A DNA stretch of 64,000 nt from the NCBI RefSeq assembly GCF_000379445.1, contig NZ_KB902272.1, positions 111,207 through 175,206 of the forward strand, given 5' to 3'. The DNA is from Fangia hongkongensis FSC776 = DSM 21703 (GTDB lineage: Bacteria; Pseudomonadota; Gammaproteobacteria; Francisellales; Francisellaceae). Below are positions 45,338 through 55,131 of this stretch, in pieces; the stretch's first letter is position 1, and each line of letters opens with the position of its first letter. The notes under the pieces are model-generated. The model was not told the DNA's origin and searched no databases. It saw only the letters and a program-made list of their open reading frames with translations. Position numbers and translations under genes: made by a program.

Positions 45338-46576
45338 GTGGAGCAGAATAATCTGAATAAAATAAAATTAATTGCAACGTTTGTGATGCTTAGCATATTA
45401 ACTTGCGGACTGCCAATTTATGTTATGCAGGCAACCGCATATTTTCATGTTAGCACGATTGAAGCAGGATCATTAGAAAGTTATCAGAATCTAACGGGCA
45501 TCATCGCCTCATTTGTTATTTTTGGTTTTTTACTTCGTTATGGGTATCGAAAGTCAATTATCGCCTCTATGGGGGTGTTAATCATTTTCACTTTTATGAT
45601 GCCATTTTGGAATAGTTTATGGGCGATACGTTTATATTTGATTTTAATCGGTGTAGCGATGGTGATTATGAAAATCACGGTTTACTCTTCTGTAGCACTG
45701 TTGATTAAAGATGAGAAAAAACATGCAAGTTTTTTAAACTTTGCAGAGGCTATTTATACCTTGGGATCAGTTGCAGGTATGTGGATGTTTTCCACCTTTA
45801 TTCATAAAATGCCCGCACATTGGATGAATGCCTTTTGGTTAATTGGTGCGCTTTGTCTAGTCATTTTACTATTTTGGTTGTTTACAGACTTTCCACACAT
45901 TAAAGTTGACAAAACAGAGCATGTCTCAGCCAAAGTGCAAGCCAAGATGTTTGTGCCAATTATTTGTGGCACTGCTAGTGTGTTATTTTTGCTACTTTTG
46001 TTTTGTAGTGAAACCTTAGAGCAAGGAGTGGGCTCATGGTTGCCTTATTTCTTTCATGGACAGTTTCTAATGACGCAGGCATTTGCAGCAAAACTTGCTA
46101 GCCTTCTTATGTTTGGTGAGCTGATCGGTAGAATCTTTGGTGCGATTGTCCTTCGCTTTATTCGTTGGGATTATTTTTTTATGGTAATGTTTTTTATCGG
46201 TTTTGTGCTAATTGGCTCAGCGGTAAAAACGATGCCAACAGAGCTAAGCGCAATTAAAACTTGGTCAGCGGTTCCTTGGAATGGTTATGCGCTTGTTGCC
46301 ATTGGCTTTTTTCTGGGTCCTATTTATCCTACGATTATCTCGGCATTGTTGATGACTCAGAAAAAATCATATCACGCAATTACCATGAGCCTTGTGATGA
46401 TATTCACGGCACTCTTTGATAGCATATCATCTAAGCTTTTGGGTGTTTTAATGTATCTGACAAGTGATCAGGTGGCATTTGCACTTGTGGTGATTCCATC
46501 CTTTGTGCTATTTTTTAGCTTCATTCATTTATATTATAAGTTTGCACATAAGAATAAATACATAGAAGGCATTTAA
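45338..46576 (+). CDS. MFS transporter (FucP/TsgA-like)
   Basis: A 412-aa, 12-helix major facilitator, closer in pattern to the fucose permease/TsgA group than to sugar porters: STIEAGSLESYQNLTGIIASF in the first half and SVALLIKDEKKHASFLNFAEAI in the central loop. It starts with GTG 45338, preceded by AAGGGGG. It is divergent from uxuB and followed 4 bp later by a glycosidase gene. The substrate is probably a glycoside, hexuronate or the product of the enzyme encoded next (inference). Confidence 0.8.
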   Translation: MEQNNLNKIKLIATFVMLSILTCGLPIYVMQATAYFHVSTIEAGSLESYQNLTGIIASFVIFGFLLRYGYRKSIIASMGVLIIFTFMMPFWNSLWAIRLYLILIGVAMVIMKITVYSSVALLIKDEKKHASFLNFAEAIYTLGSVAGMWMFSTFIHKMPAHWMNAFWLIGALCLVILLFWLFTDFPHIKVDKTEHVSAKVQAKMFVPIICGTASVLFLLLLFCSETLEQGVGSWLPYFFHGQFLMTQAFAAKLASLLMFGELIGRIFGAIVLRFIRWDYFFMVMFFIGFVLIGSAVKTMPTELSAIKTWSAVPWNGYALVAIGFFLGPIYPTIISALLMTQKKSYHAITMSLVMIFTALFDSISSKLLGVLMYLTSDQVAFALVVIPSFVLFFSFIHLYYKFAHKNKYIEGI

Positions 46577-46580
46577 ATTA

Positions 46581-48083
46581 ATGTATAAATCAACCTATAT
46601 TCATAATGCGCTAGTGAGTGAGAATCCATTTCGCCAGAGACAATATCAAGCAGAAAATCTGCCAGATTTTAAAGAAGTTAAAAGCCTGCTTCCAAGTATT
46701 TCTTGGGAAGGGCATGAGGATTATATCGCATGCTATAATAGGGCTTGGGAGATTGCTTTTTCAAATTTATATCAGCCAACAGAAGAAAGTGGCTTTGTCA
46801 GTAACTTTATTGATACGGCTTACAATGGCAATATCTTTATGTGGGATTCTGCATTTATAATGATGTTTGGACTTTATGGCAGAAGGGCTTTTAATTTTCA
46901 AGGAACACTTGATAACTTTTATGCTAAACAGCACCCCGATGGATTTATCTGTCGCGAGATAAAAGCCAAAAATGGTGAAGATCAGTTTCACCGCTATGAT
47001 CTAGTGAGCACAGGGCCTAATCTGCTTCCATGGGCTGAGTGGGTTTATTTTGAGCAAACAAAAGATCTCAGTCGTTTAGAAGCTGTGTTTCCTGTCCTTG
47101 TGGCATATCATCAATGGCTTAAGCACAATCGCACTTGGAAAGATGGCAGTTATTTTGCCAGTGGTTGGGCAACAGGAATGGATAACCAGCCTCGCTTAGA
47201 AAGAGGCTATCATTGGAATTTTAGTCATGGTCATATGAGCTGGTTGGATATGAACCTGCAACAGGTTTTATCAGGCAAAATCCTGATGAAAATGGGTGAA
47301 GTTATTGAGCGCTGGCAAGAGATTGAAGAGATTATCGATGAGACAGAATATCTGGAAAATTATGTCAATCAATACATGTATGATACAAAGAGTCACTTTT
47401 ACTATGATCGATTAAAAAATGGCTCATTAAGCGATGTTAAATCAATTGGTGCGTACTGGGGGCTAGTCAGTGAAAGCTTTAGTCATGATAGAGTGAATAA
47501 ACTTTGTGATTATTTGGAAGACCCTAAGGTGTTTAATCGACCGCATCGGGTCCCATCTTTATCGTATGATCATCCAAAATATCAAGAGTATGGGCGCTAT
47601 TGGCAAGGTGGTGTATGGGCGCCAACAAATTATATGGTGCTAAAGGGGTTGGAGAAGTATAACAAGCAAAAGCTTGCCTTTAATATTGCGAAGAATCATC
47701 TTGATAATGTTGTTTCAATCTACAAAGAAACAGGCACATTATGGGAGAATTACTCTCCTGAATATATTGCACCGGCAAAGCCTGCAAAGCCAGATTTTGT
47801 TGGATGGAGCGGCATTATCCCGATCACTGTATTATTAGAAAATGTTTTTGGTATTCAGCCAGATGCACCAAATAATACAATCCATTGGCACATACAGTTG
47901 GACAATGATAGATTTTCAGTTGATAACTATCCCTTTGCGCTTGATAACACGCTGACATTGACTTGTAATAGCAAAAAACTAGTGGAGGATTTCCCAGAGG
48001 TTGAGGTGCGTTCAAAAAAACCATTAACTGTAAAGCTGTATTATCAGGGTAAGGAAAAGGTTATTGAAAGTAAATGTGTATAA
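46581..48083 (+). CDS. GH37/GH63-like (alpha/alpha)6 glycoside hydrolase
   Basis: A 500-aa cytoplasmic enzyme (no signal peptide) of the trehalase-like (alpha/alpha)6 fold. SGWATGMDNQPRL matches the family's general-acid region (xGxDNSPR), GRYWQGGVWAPTNYMVLKGL matches the YWRGPVW block, and GTLWENYSPE with a conserved Glu precedes the C-terminal GWSGIIPITVLLE. Substrate specificity within the group (trehalose, glucosylglycerate, mannosylglycerate, other alpha-glycosides) cannot be read. The gene is co-transcribed with the preceding transporter, so it likely hydrolyses what that protein imports, possibly a sugar-inositol or sugar-acid conjugate. Confidence 0.75.
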   Translation: MYKSTYIHNALVSENPFRQRQYQAENLPDFKEVKSLLPSISWEGHEDYIACYNRAWEIAFSNLYQPTEESGFVSNFIDTAYNGNIFMWDSAFIMMFGLYGRRAFNFQGTLDNFYAKQHPDGFICREIKAKNGEDQFHRYDLVSTGPNLLPWAEWVYFEQTKDLSRLEAVFPVLVAYHQWLKHNRTWKDGSYFASGWATGMDNQPRLERGYHWNFSHGHMSWLDMNLQQVLSGKILMKMGEVIERWQEIEEIIDETEYLENYVNQYMYDTKSHFYYDRLKNGSLSDVKSIGAYWGLVSESFSHDRVNKLCDYLEDPKVFNRPHRVPSLSYDHPKYQEYGRYWQGGVWAPTNYMVLKGLEKYNKQKLAFNIAKNHLDNVVSIYKETGTLWENYSPEYIAPAKPAKPDFVGWSGIIPITVLLENVFGIQPDAPNNTIHWHIQLDNDRFSVDNYPFALDNTLTLTCNSKKLVEDFPEVEVRSKKPLTVKLYYQGKEKVIESKCV

Positions 48084-48119
48084 TCATACAAAAATTATTG
48101 TCAAGTTATAGAAATATAA

Positions 48120-48842
48120 CTAAGGCAACCACCAGTGCTCGGGGATAAAGTTAAAATATCCTAGAGCCATAGCTTTGTCTACAAGTAACTTTTTGCTTTT
48201 CACGTTGAATTTAGCTCTCATATTTGCTATATGATATTCTACCGTTCTCACATTAAGCTTTAGGCGATTTGCAATTTCTTTAGAACTAAAGCCTCGCAAT
48301 AGAAAAGCTAAGCAATCGAGATCTTGAGGTGAAAGTGCATATGAGTCATCATATGCAGTCTTTAATGTTAATAACCCTTGAGTTAAAACACCTTTCTTGT
48401 TACGAAATAAAGAGACTGCTGAATTTAACATGCTCGTGTTAACAAGATCTATGCCCTGATAGGCAATTCCAATAATATTGCCATATTGATCTTTTATAGG
48501 TTTACGAGGAGATAAATAAAAACAAAACTGCCCTGATGCTGAAGGTGCGCAGGTGAGAATAGAAAGTTTTTTACCTTCATGTATTATGTTTTTATTCTGT
48601 TCAATAAACTCTTCCGCTAGCTCTGAAGCACTGCTTTTAGTCGCCTCAGCTGTTTTTCCTAGTACATCATCTAAGCGCTTATATCCCATATGCTTAAGTA
48701 CAGCATTATTTGCCAAAGTGATACGGCTTTGTGTATCCATAAACAAGGTAAGCGTTGAAAACTGATCTAGAAGTGATTTTTGTTCTTCCAGTAATTTTGG
48801 TTTGCTACTATTTATTATGTTATCTAAAAAAGTATTACTCAT
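48120..48842 (-). CDS. PAS-LuxR transcriptional regulator
   Basis: A 240-aa regulator with an N-terminal PAS domain (about 24-132: TLTLFMDTQSRITLANNAVL through DQYGNIIGIAYQGIDL) and a C-terminal LuxR HTH (170-228: LSPQDLDCLAFLLRGFSSKE then LNVRTVEYHIANMRAKF). The HTH is the best conserved of the four LuxR-type proteins here. The cytoplasmic PAS domain could bind a small ligand or a redox cofactor. It lies 36 bp from the glycosidase stop (convergent) and is separated from the Dot/Icm operon by a long spacer, so control of that operon is likely but inferred. Confidence 0.85.
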   Translation of the reverse strand: MSNTFLDNIINSSKPKLLEEQKSLLDQFSTLTLFMDTQSRITLANNAVLKHMGYKRLDDVLGKTAEATKSSASELAEEFIEQNKNIIHEGKKLSILTCAPSASGQFCFYLSPRKPIKDQYGNIIGIAYQGIDLVNTSMLNSAVSLFRNKKGVLTQGLLTLKTAYDDSYALSPQDLDCLAFLLRGFSSKEIANRLKLNVRTVEYHIANMRAKFNVKSKKLLVDKAMALGYFNFIPEHWWLP

Positions 48843-49434
48843 CTGTTTACTTACTATTTATAAAGTTCATTAGGTTAAAAATTTTCATGACTTTCTCTGA
48901 GTTATACAGATTCTGTCATTAGAGAAATATTCTTATTTTAGTGTGACTAAATTTATCAAAATTGTGATCAGGTCGCATAGATGCTTGTTTTGGTAGGTGG
49001 TTTTTTTCTAGTAAATTAAGCACAGTTCATTATAAATATACAAAGTAGGCAGCCAATATAGGCATCCTATGGGGGTGTATCATAATATAGTTTTACGATT
49101 TCTCATAGTAAAACATTAAAAATAAAACAAGTAGTAATGGGTCAATCATAGTGACACTCCAGATTTTGATATGTACGATTTTAAAATCCTTTGACTGTCT
49201 TTGCACATCATATAGCCATAGTAAATGAGTAGGATGGTCTCCTTGGCTTAAAGGGCTGTTAACTTTTGCAAAGCGGCCGTGATTTTTCAACGGAATGATA
49301 GAAAAGTTTCGATAGTCTTATAGTCCTGTATGGTGACTAGGTATATTAATTTGCAACCTATTTGTGAATTTAATTAGTACAAATTCAAGTTGAATACTTT
49401 GCAGATAGTAAATGATATTGGAGTATGGGGAATT
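48843..49434. other. 592-bp intergenic region upstream of the Dot/Icm operon
   Basis: No convincing gene on either strand. A perfect inverted repeat, GTTTTAC (49090-49096) and GTAAAAC (49108-49114), is followed by A/T-rich DNA. A 65-codon minus-strand reading frame ends inside this repeat but has no ribosome-binding site and no recognised family. TAGTC/GACTA half-sites near 49319-49340 and the AT-rich stretch before the dotH start could be promoter elements. Confidence 0.4.
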
Positions 49435-50280
49435 ATGGGGAAAGCTAGAATCATAATTACATTTGTAAGACTATGCATAGCATTATTATTAATTATAAGT
49501 ATGTGTGAGGTTTCCTTTGCCTCAACTGCATCACAAGTTGTTTCAAGTATGTTCCCTCTGACACCAAATCAAATTGATGAGGTTAAGTCCGAAATTAAAT
49601 CAAGACAGCAAGCAGCAGCAACGCCACCTTCTATGAATAATACAACAGGCGTTTCGCGTATTTTGGTAGCAAACACACAGCCAGGGTTTAGCTTTGCACC
49701 ACCGAATATACGATTAGGTATTGGTGTTGTGACGACAGTTATATTTACTAATACCAAAGGAGTTATTTGGCCCGTTACGAGTTTTATTATTGGAGATAAA
49801 GAGAATTTTAACGTTACGTTTAACAAAGCTAATGGCATTTTAATGTTGCAATCACTTAAAGCTTATACAAACACAAATATGGCTGTGATGTTAAAAGGAA
49901 GAAAAACGCCAGTCACTGTGATGTTATTGTCAACCCAGAAAAAATGGGATTATGAAGTTTATATTCGCGTGCTTTCAGCAAAAGATAATCATTTTGACAT
50001 TAAAGGTAGCACCTACCTAATTGATTTATTATCTGGTATTGCGCCGTCGGGAGCAAAACGGCTTAGTCTATCAGCAAATAGTATGAATGCACGCTTATGG
50101 GAATATCATGGTAATTACTTACTTTTAACGCGCTCAGTTCTTATTTCACCGTCTTATATTCACCACATAGAAGACAATACACTAGGGCAGATAAATGTTT
50201 ATGAAATTGCTAAGACACCAGTCATTATTTTATCAGGGGGAAAAGGCATGCAAAAAGTGATGGTTAAAGATGATAGCTAG
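49435..50280 (+). CDS. dotH: Type IVB secretion outer-membrane core protein DotH/IcmK (TraN-like)
   Basis: A 281-aa exported protein with a signal peptide (ALLLIISMCEVSFA, then STA). The family core is clear: PPNIRLGIGVVTTVIFTNT followed by WPVTSFIIGDKENFNV, the DotH/TraN beta-domain pattern. It forms the outer-membrane ring of the secretion channel with DotC and DotD (not in this window). ATG 49435 is set by GGGG just upstream; an in-frame TTG at 49390 is possible. It overlaps dotG by 11 bp, and this dotH-dotG-dotF order is as in Legionella and R64. Confidence 0.88.
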   Translation: MGKARIIITFVRLCIALLLIISMCEVSFASTASQVVSSMFPLTPNQIDEVKSEIKSRQQAAATPPSMNNTTGVSRILVANTQPGFSFAPPNIRLGIGVVTTVIFTNTKGVIWPVTSFIIGDKENFNVTFNKANGILMLQSLKAYTNTNMAVMLKGRKTPVTVMLLSTQKKWDYEVYIRVLSAKDNHFDIKGSTYLIDLLSGIAPSGAKRLSLSANSMNARLWEYHGNYLLLTRSVLISPSYIHHIEDNTLGQINVYEIAKTPVIILSGGKGMQKVMVKDDS

Positions 50281-51406
50281 TATATTAAAGCAGCTTAAAA
50301 ACCATCCTAGGTTACGTATTTTCATTATTTTTACATTACTTGTGGTCATATCTATCTTGGCGCTAAAAGCCTGTTCTAATACAAGTAAAACATATTTACA
50401 ATCATCTGTTGTTGGGAGTGACTTAAATACAGATTATCAAAGTAGTCAGCAGAATGATAATTACCAAAGATTAGTTAAACAAGAAATAGAAAAAAAACGT
50501 CAACAAGCAATCAATCAAAATGGCAGCTACATAGAGGATATTTATAATACCAACCACCAACGACTTACTCAAAATACAAACCAAAAAGCTACTGCTAATA
50601 TAGCCATGAGGCAATTGAATCAGAGTGAAAGGCTTACTTCTCCAAGGGAGTTTTATAAGCAACAGTTAAATGAAAATAATCAATTATCATCAAATAATCA
50701 AAAAAGTGTTCCGATACAAGATTTGCAAAAAAATATGGGCTTATTGCTTAAATCATGGTCTAAAGCACCAACGATGCAGAAAATTCAAGTTGAGTCACTA
50801 AATGATTTAGCAGCAGGCTCAGGTGATGCTATGAAGCCAGTTATGATTAAAGCTGGAACTGTCTTGATTGGCGTGATTGATACTGCACTTGATTCTGATC
50901 AGTCAGGTACACCAGTTTTGGCACATATTGTGGTCGGTAAGTATAAAGGTGCAAAGCTTTTGGGAAGCTTTGCACGTCAGGATGATAAGTTAGTGATTCA
51001 ATTTAACACTTTGGCAATGAAAACGATGAGCCGTAGTATTAGTATTCGTGCTTATGCTGTCGATCAGTCAACTGCTCAATCAGGGCTGGCCACAAGCGTG
51101 AATCATCATTATTTGCTTCGTTATGGTAGTCTTTTTGCCGCTTCTTTTTTACAAGGTTTTGGTACTTATTTCTCTAATACGCAAAATAGATGTATTGGGA
51201 TTGAGATAGGAGGAAAGCCTATTTGTTTTAACGATAATCGCCAGAGTTACAATGCCACAGATGCAATGCGATCAGCTGCGTTTTCTGGATTGGGGCAAAT
51301 TGGAACAGCATTAAGTAGTTCGGTAGCAAAACAATTTAATCGTCCACCAACTGTAAAATTATCACAAGGCTCAGCAATCGGAGTTTTGTTTATGCAAGAT
51401 GTTTAG
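50270..51406 (+). CDS. dotG: Type IVB secretion core protein DotG/IcmE (TraO-like)
   Basis: A 378-aa VirB10-like protein spanning the periplasm. One transmembrane helix (about 17-35), then a Gln/Asn-rich linker, then the TrbI/VirB10 C-terminal domain: MIKAGTVLIGVIDTALDSDQ, PVLAHIVVGKYKGAKLLGS, and YGSLFAASFLQGFGTYFS. The long pentapeptide-repeat region of Legionella DotG (over 1000 aa) is absent; the size is nearer to IncI TraO. Overlaps dotH at the 5' side and dotF at the 3' side. Confidence 0.9.
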   Translation: MIASILKQLKNHPRLRIFIIFTLLVVISILALKACSNTSKTYLQSSVVGSDLNTDYQSSQQNDNYQRLVKQEIEKKRQQAINQNGSYIEDIYNTNHQRLTQNTNQKATANIAMRQLNQSERLTSPREFYKQQLNENNQLSSNNQKSVPIQDLQKNMGLLLKSWSKAPTMQKIQVESLNDLAAGSGDAMKPVMIKAGTVLIGVIDTALDSDQSGTPVLAHIVVGKYKGAKLLGSFARQDDKLVIQFNTLAMKTMSRSISIRAYAVDQSTAQSGLATSVNHHYLLRYGSLFAASFLQGFGTYFSNTQNRCIGIEIGGKPICFNDNRQSYNATDAMRSAAFSGLGQIGTALSSSVAKQFNRPPTVKLSQGSAIGVLFMQDV

Positions 51407-51416
51407 GAAGCTAAAA

Positions 51417-52172
51417 ATGAGTGAACATGAATTTCTAGATAATTATCAAGAGTCTGATTATAAACCTAAGAGTGATCAGTCAAAAACAGATCATAAGGAA
51501 AAAGCGGGCGATGAGAAGGGAAAAGCATTTGGCTTTAAATTCGAGAAAATTTACATAGGGTATGCTATCGCAGCAGCTGTGTTTGTTTATGGCATTTATA
51601 TTATAGTAAACTCGTTAATGGCAAGTTCTAGTACAGAGACCCCTAACATACAAAAAACTCCTATCACACAACTCTCATCAAGACATTTTACTCCTATCAA
51701 ACAAAAAACTGATATGAGGTTCCAACAAGACCAACAGCAAATAGAAAGGCTTAATAAGTCCATGATAGTCAACCAACAGCAGTTGAAAAAAATGGAGGAA
51801 GCACTTAATAAGCAAACCCAGATATTACAAAAGTGGTCAGAGAGTTTTAATCATTTAGATAAGAGTGTTATCGCATTGGAGGCGGCAATAAAAACTTATT
51901 TTAATAAAGCAGATAGAGGTGATTTAAGTTCGCTCAAAAGCTTATCAAATGAATTAAGAACTGAAATTAATGGTCTAAAAATGCAGAGGTTAAGCTTGAT
52001 GAACCAATGGCAGCTAACCGCCGTGGTTGGTGATGTTGCATGGTTGGAGAATAAAAAAGGTCAATCAATCACCGTGCATGTAGGGTCAGTTTTACAGGGC
52101 TATGGGAAAGTAACTCGTGTGGATGATGAAAGTGGTCAGGTTTTTACATCATCTGGTTTTATTTTTGATTGA
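51417..52172 (+). CDS. dotF: Type IVB secretion protein DotF/IcmG (TraP-like)
   Basis: A 251-aa inner-membrane protein: a charged cytoplasmic N terminus (Asp/Lys-rich), one transmembrane helix (about 45-68), a coiled coil (QQQIERLNKSMIVNQQQLKK region) and a C-terminal domain with SITVHVGSVLQGYGKVTRV, the IcmG/DotF pattern. ATG 51417 is preferred (TAGGAAG upstream), leaving 10 bp after dotG; an in-frame ATG at 51399 is possible. DotF connects the inner-membrane parts to DotG. Confidence 0.82.
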   Translation: MSEHEFLDNYQESDYKPKSDQSKTDHKEKAGDEKGKAFGFKFEKIYIGYAIAAAVFVYGIYIIVNSLMASSSTETPNIQKTPITQLSSRHFTPIKQKTDMRFQQDQQQIERLNKSMIVNQQQLKKMEEALNKQTQILQKWSESFNHLDKSVIALEAAIKTYFNKADRGDLSSLKSLSNELRTEINGLKMQRLSLMNQWQLTAVVGDVAWLENKKGQSITVHVGSVLQGYGKVTRVDDESGQVFTSSGFIFD

Positions 52173-52185
52173 TGAGGTAGTTAGG

Positions 52186-55131
52186 ATGGAGTTTATTTAT
52201 AGTACTTGGGAAGGAATGTTTGCTTGGCTGAATAAATTAGCTAAGAAAAATGCATCTCAGTACTGCGAGCTTGAAAGTGCATATGACGATATCACTTTGA
52301 TTAATAAGGATGGCAGTTTATCAACTGTATTTGAAGTTTGTGGTGTATCTCAAATGGTTAGTGAAGAAGAGTATCTTGATATAAGTGATAGGTTGACTTT
52401 AATCTTTTCACCCTTATTGAAGAGAAAGGGGATGATACTTAAGTGTTTTTTTCGCTATGACGATGCGATGACTAAAGAGGATATTAATAAAATACTTTCA
52501 CCGGCAAAAGCTTGTGCTAAAAGAGTAGATCTTGATTTTAAAACATTATTTTCATATCAGGAAAAAAGTTTGTCAAAACGCTTAACTACTGAAAAATGCT
52601 ACCTTGTGCTTTGGACTTCGCCACAGATAATTAGCTCCTTTGAACGTAAAACAGCCTACAAAGAGAAAGGGAAAAAATTCAAAAATAAGTCACTTAAAAT
52701 TTCAGCTTCTGCACAGCACTTCTTGCACGTTTTAAGAGAGGTACAAATACAACATATTGCAGCTATTGATACAATTATAGATGCAATGAAAATGCTTAAG
52801 ATAAGACTTGAGGTTCAAAGTGTTCATGAGGCATTAGCGATTATAAAGCATCAGCTTTTCCCTATAACAGCTGATGATTGGCAAGCAGCTTTGCCTTGCG
52901 ATGCAATTTACCCTAAAGCAAGCACAAATGAGTGGAGTAAATGGTTATGGCCAAGTTTATCTGATCAGTTGATGGATGAGCCAGCGGAAAATGTGAACTT
53001 ATCGGAGTGCATTATCGGAGAGTATCGTTATGCGCCGATAAGCATGATACTTTTTCCTAAAAATATTCAGCCATTTTATAGACTTTTTAGCTCACTTAGG
53101 GAGTGTGATATTCCTTGGCAGTGTAGCTTCACTTTATTAGCAAATGGCGTGAAAATCAGTCAGTCAAAGGCGTTGATTGCACAGTTTCTCACTTTTAGTA
53201 GCCATGAAAATAAACTAATTATGAATGCACATAAGCTGCTAAAGCATATTAATGAAAATAGTGATAAGCCAGTTGTGAGTTTATCTATTAGCTTTATGAC
53301 ATGGGCAAAAGAAGATGATGTAACACTTTTGAAAAAAAGAAAGGCTGCAATTATCCGTGCGGTTCAATCTTGGGGAGGATCTCAGGTAACACAAAGCTTT
53401 GGTGACCCTTTTGATATTGTAATGGGTCAAATGGTTGCAATGAAGCCATCTGTTTTTCCAGGTGCTGTTGGTGCCCCAATATTAGATGCGATCAAGCTAA
53501 TGCCTTTTTTTAGACCTGCTTGTGTTTGGGATCAAGGGTCGGTGGTATTTAGTACACCTGATGGTAAAGCGTGGCCCTATCAAAGTGGTTCTTGCAAGCA
53601 AGTCAGTTGGGTTGAGCTTATTTATGCACGTTCAGGCTCGGGAAAGTCTGTGTTACTAAATAGCTTAAATTTAGCGGCTTGTTTGTCTCAAGGAATAGAT
53701 GCGCTGCCTTATATTACGATATTAGATATTGGCAGCTCAGCTAAAGGCTTAGTAGATTTAATTAAGTCTACTTCAAATATTCAAGATGTTGCTGAGTTTT
53801 ATCGTTTTCAATTTAGTGTTGAGGATGCGATTAATCCTTTTGATACACATTTAGGTGCGCGTTTCCCAAGTAGTAGTCATAGAGCATTTTTAACGAACTT
53901 TTTAATGGTATTGATGCTAGAGAACTTATCTTATACTCTGCCTGAGGGTATGGAGACAATGTTAACATTGGTTTTGGATAAATTATATACACGATTTACT
54001 GATAATGAAGAGCCTAAATTATATCAACAAGGGATAGACACAAACATAGATGAGCTGGTTCAAAAATATTTTCATGCCCAGCGACCAAGTACATGGTGGC
54101 AAGTGGTAGATAAGTTATTTGATCAAGGCGATACGATAGGTGCGTCTATTGCGCAAAGGTATGCAATGCCCTTATTGAGTGATTTAATTATATCTGTCAA
54201 TCATTCTAGCATTCTTGATTTATATCAAAACGTTGAAGTTGGAAATGGGGAAAACTTTATCAGCTATTTTTGTCGTAATATTACAACGTCGATTAAGCGT
54301 TTTCCTGCAATTAACATCCCTACAAGCCTTTCAGTGCGTGCAAAAATTGCTGTTTTTGATTTAATGTCTGTTATGTCTTCAGCTTCTTCATCAGACGAGC
54401 GTGTTGGCGTTTTGGCATATATGATAGTGCGTCATGCAACATCGAACTATTTTTTTATTAATGCGAAAGATTTAACCTATTTAGATAGCCGATATATAGA
54501 CTTTCATGCTGTGGCACTTAAGGCACAGCTAAATATCCCTAAGCGAATTGTTTTTGATGAGTTCCATCGCTGTAATAGTTGCGCCCCAATTGTAAGACAG
54601 GTCATTACAGACATGCGAGAGGGAAGAAAGCAGAATGTCCAAATTACGCTTGCCTCACAATCTGTTGATGATTTTAGTGATATGATGCTAAGCTTCGCGA
54701 CCTCTATTTTTATATTAAGCGGAGGTAATCAAGGGGAATTAAATAAAATTGTTAATACATTTGGGCTAAATAATACAGAAAAGCATGCTTTAAAGACTTA
54801 TGTCCATGGACCCAGTAGGCAGGGCATGAATTTCATTGGACAGTTTTATACAACTAATGGTATTTCAACTCAGTTATTAAATTTATCACTTAGTGCTTAT
54901 GAACTATGGATCTTCACTACAACAGCTGAAGATGTATATCTTAGAGATTTACTGATTGAAAAGATAGGATTTAATCAAACTTTGCAACATCTTGCGGATG
55001 CTTTTCCTTTTGGATCGGCAAAGTCTTATGTTGCTTTGGAGCTTAAGAAAAACCCCGAGCTGACAATGAAACAAGTTTTAGATCAATATGTTAAAGCAGC
55101 AGTTGGGAGTGAGGATATTACACATGAGTGA
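52186..55131 (+). CDS. dotO: Type IVB secretion ATPase DotO/IcmB (TraU, VirB4-like)
   Basis: A 981-aa VirB4-class ATPase that energises the secretion channel. Walker A is YARSGSGKSVLLNS (around residue 480-493) and Walker B is RIVFDEFHRCN. The regions DMREGRKQNVQITLASQS and FILSGGNQGELN are also typical of the family. Length is close to that of Legionella IcmB. ATG 52186 follows TAGG closely and GAGG at 12 nt; the open frame extends back into dotF. It overlaps the next gene by 8 bp. Confidence 0.93.
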   Translation: MEFIYSTWEGMFAWLNKLAKKNASQYCELESAYDDITLINKDGSLSTVFEVCGVSQMVSEEEYLDISDRLTLIFSPLLKRKGMILKCFFRYDDAMTKEDINKILSPAKACAKRVDLDFKTLFSYQEKSLSKRLTTEKCYLVLWTSPQIISSFERKTAYKEKGKKFKNKSLKISASAQHFLHVLREVQIQHIAAIDTIIDAMKMLKIRLEVQSVHEALAIIKHQLFPITADDWQAALPCDAIYPKASTNEWSKWLWPSLSDQLMDEPAENVNLSECIIGEYRYAPISMILFPKNIQPFYRLFSSLRECDIPWQCSFTLLANGVKISQSKALIAQFLTFSSHENKLIMNAHKLLKHINENSDKPVVSLSISFMTWAKEDDVTLLKKRKAAIIRAVQSWGGSQVTQSFGDPFDIVMGQMVAMKPSVFPGAVGAPILDAIKLMPFFRPACVWDQGSVVFSTPDGKAWPYQSGSCKQVSWVELIYARSGSGKSVLLNSLNLAACLSQGIDALPYITILDIGSSAKGLVDLIKSTSNIQDVAEFYRFQFSVEDAINPFDTHLGARFPSSSHRAFLTNFLMVLMLENLSYTLPEGMETMLTLVLDKLYTRFTDNEEPKLYQQGIDTNIDELVQKYFHAQRPSTWWQVVDKLFDQGDTIGASIAQRYAMPLLSDLIISVNHSSILDLYQNVEVGNGENFISYFCRNITTSIKRFPAINIPTSLSVRAKIAVFDLMSVMSSASSSDERVGVLAYMIVRHATSNYFFINAKDLTYLDSRYIDFHAVALKAQLNIPKRIVFDEFHRCNSCAPIVRQVITDMREGRKQNVQITLASQSVDDFSDMMLSFATSIFILSGGNQGELNKIVNTFGLNNTEKHALKTYVHGPSRQGMNFIGQFYTTNGISTQLLNLSLSAYELWIFTTTAEDVYLRDLLIEKIGFNQTLQHLADAFPFGSAKSYVALELKKNPELTMKQVLDQYVKAAVGSEDITHE

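Noticed and set aside
49093..49290. 65-codon minus-strand reading frame in the spacer before dotH
   Set aside because: No ribosome-binding site, no recognised family, and a hydrophobic tail of the kind that arises by chance in AT-rich DNA.
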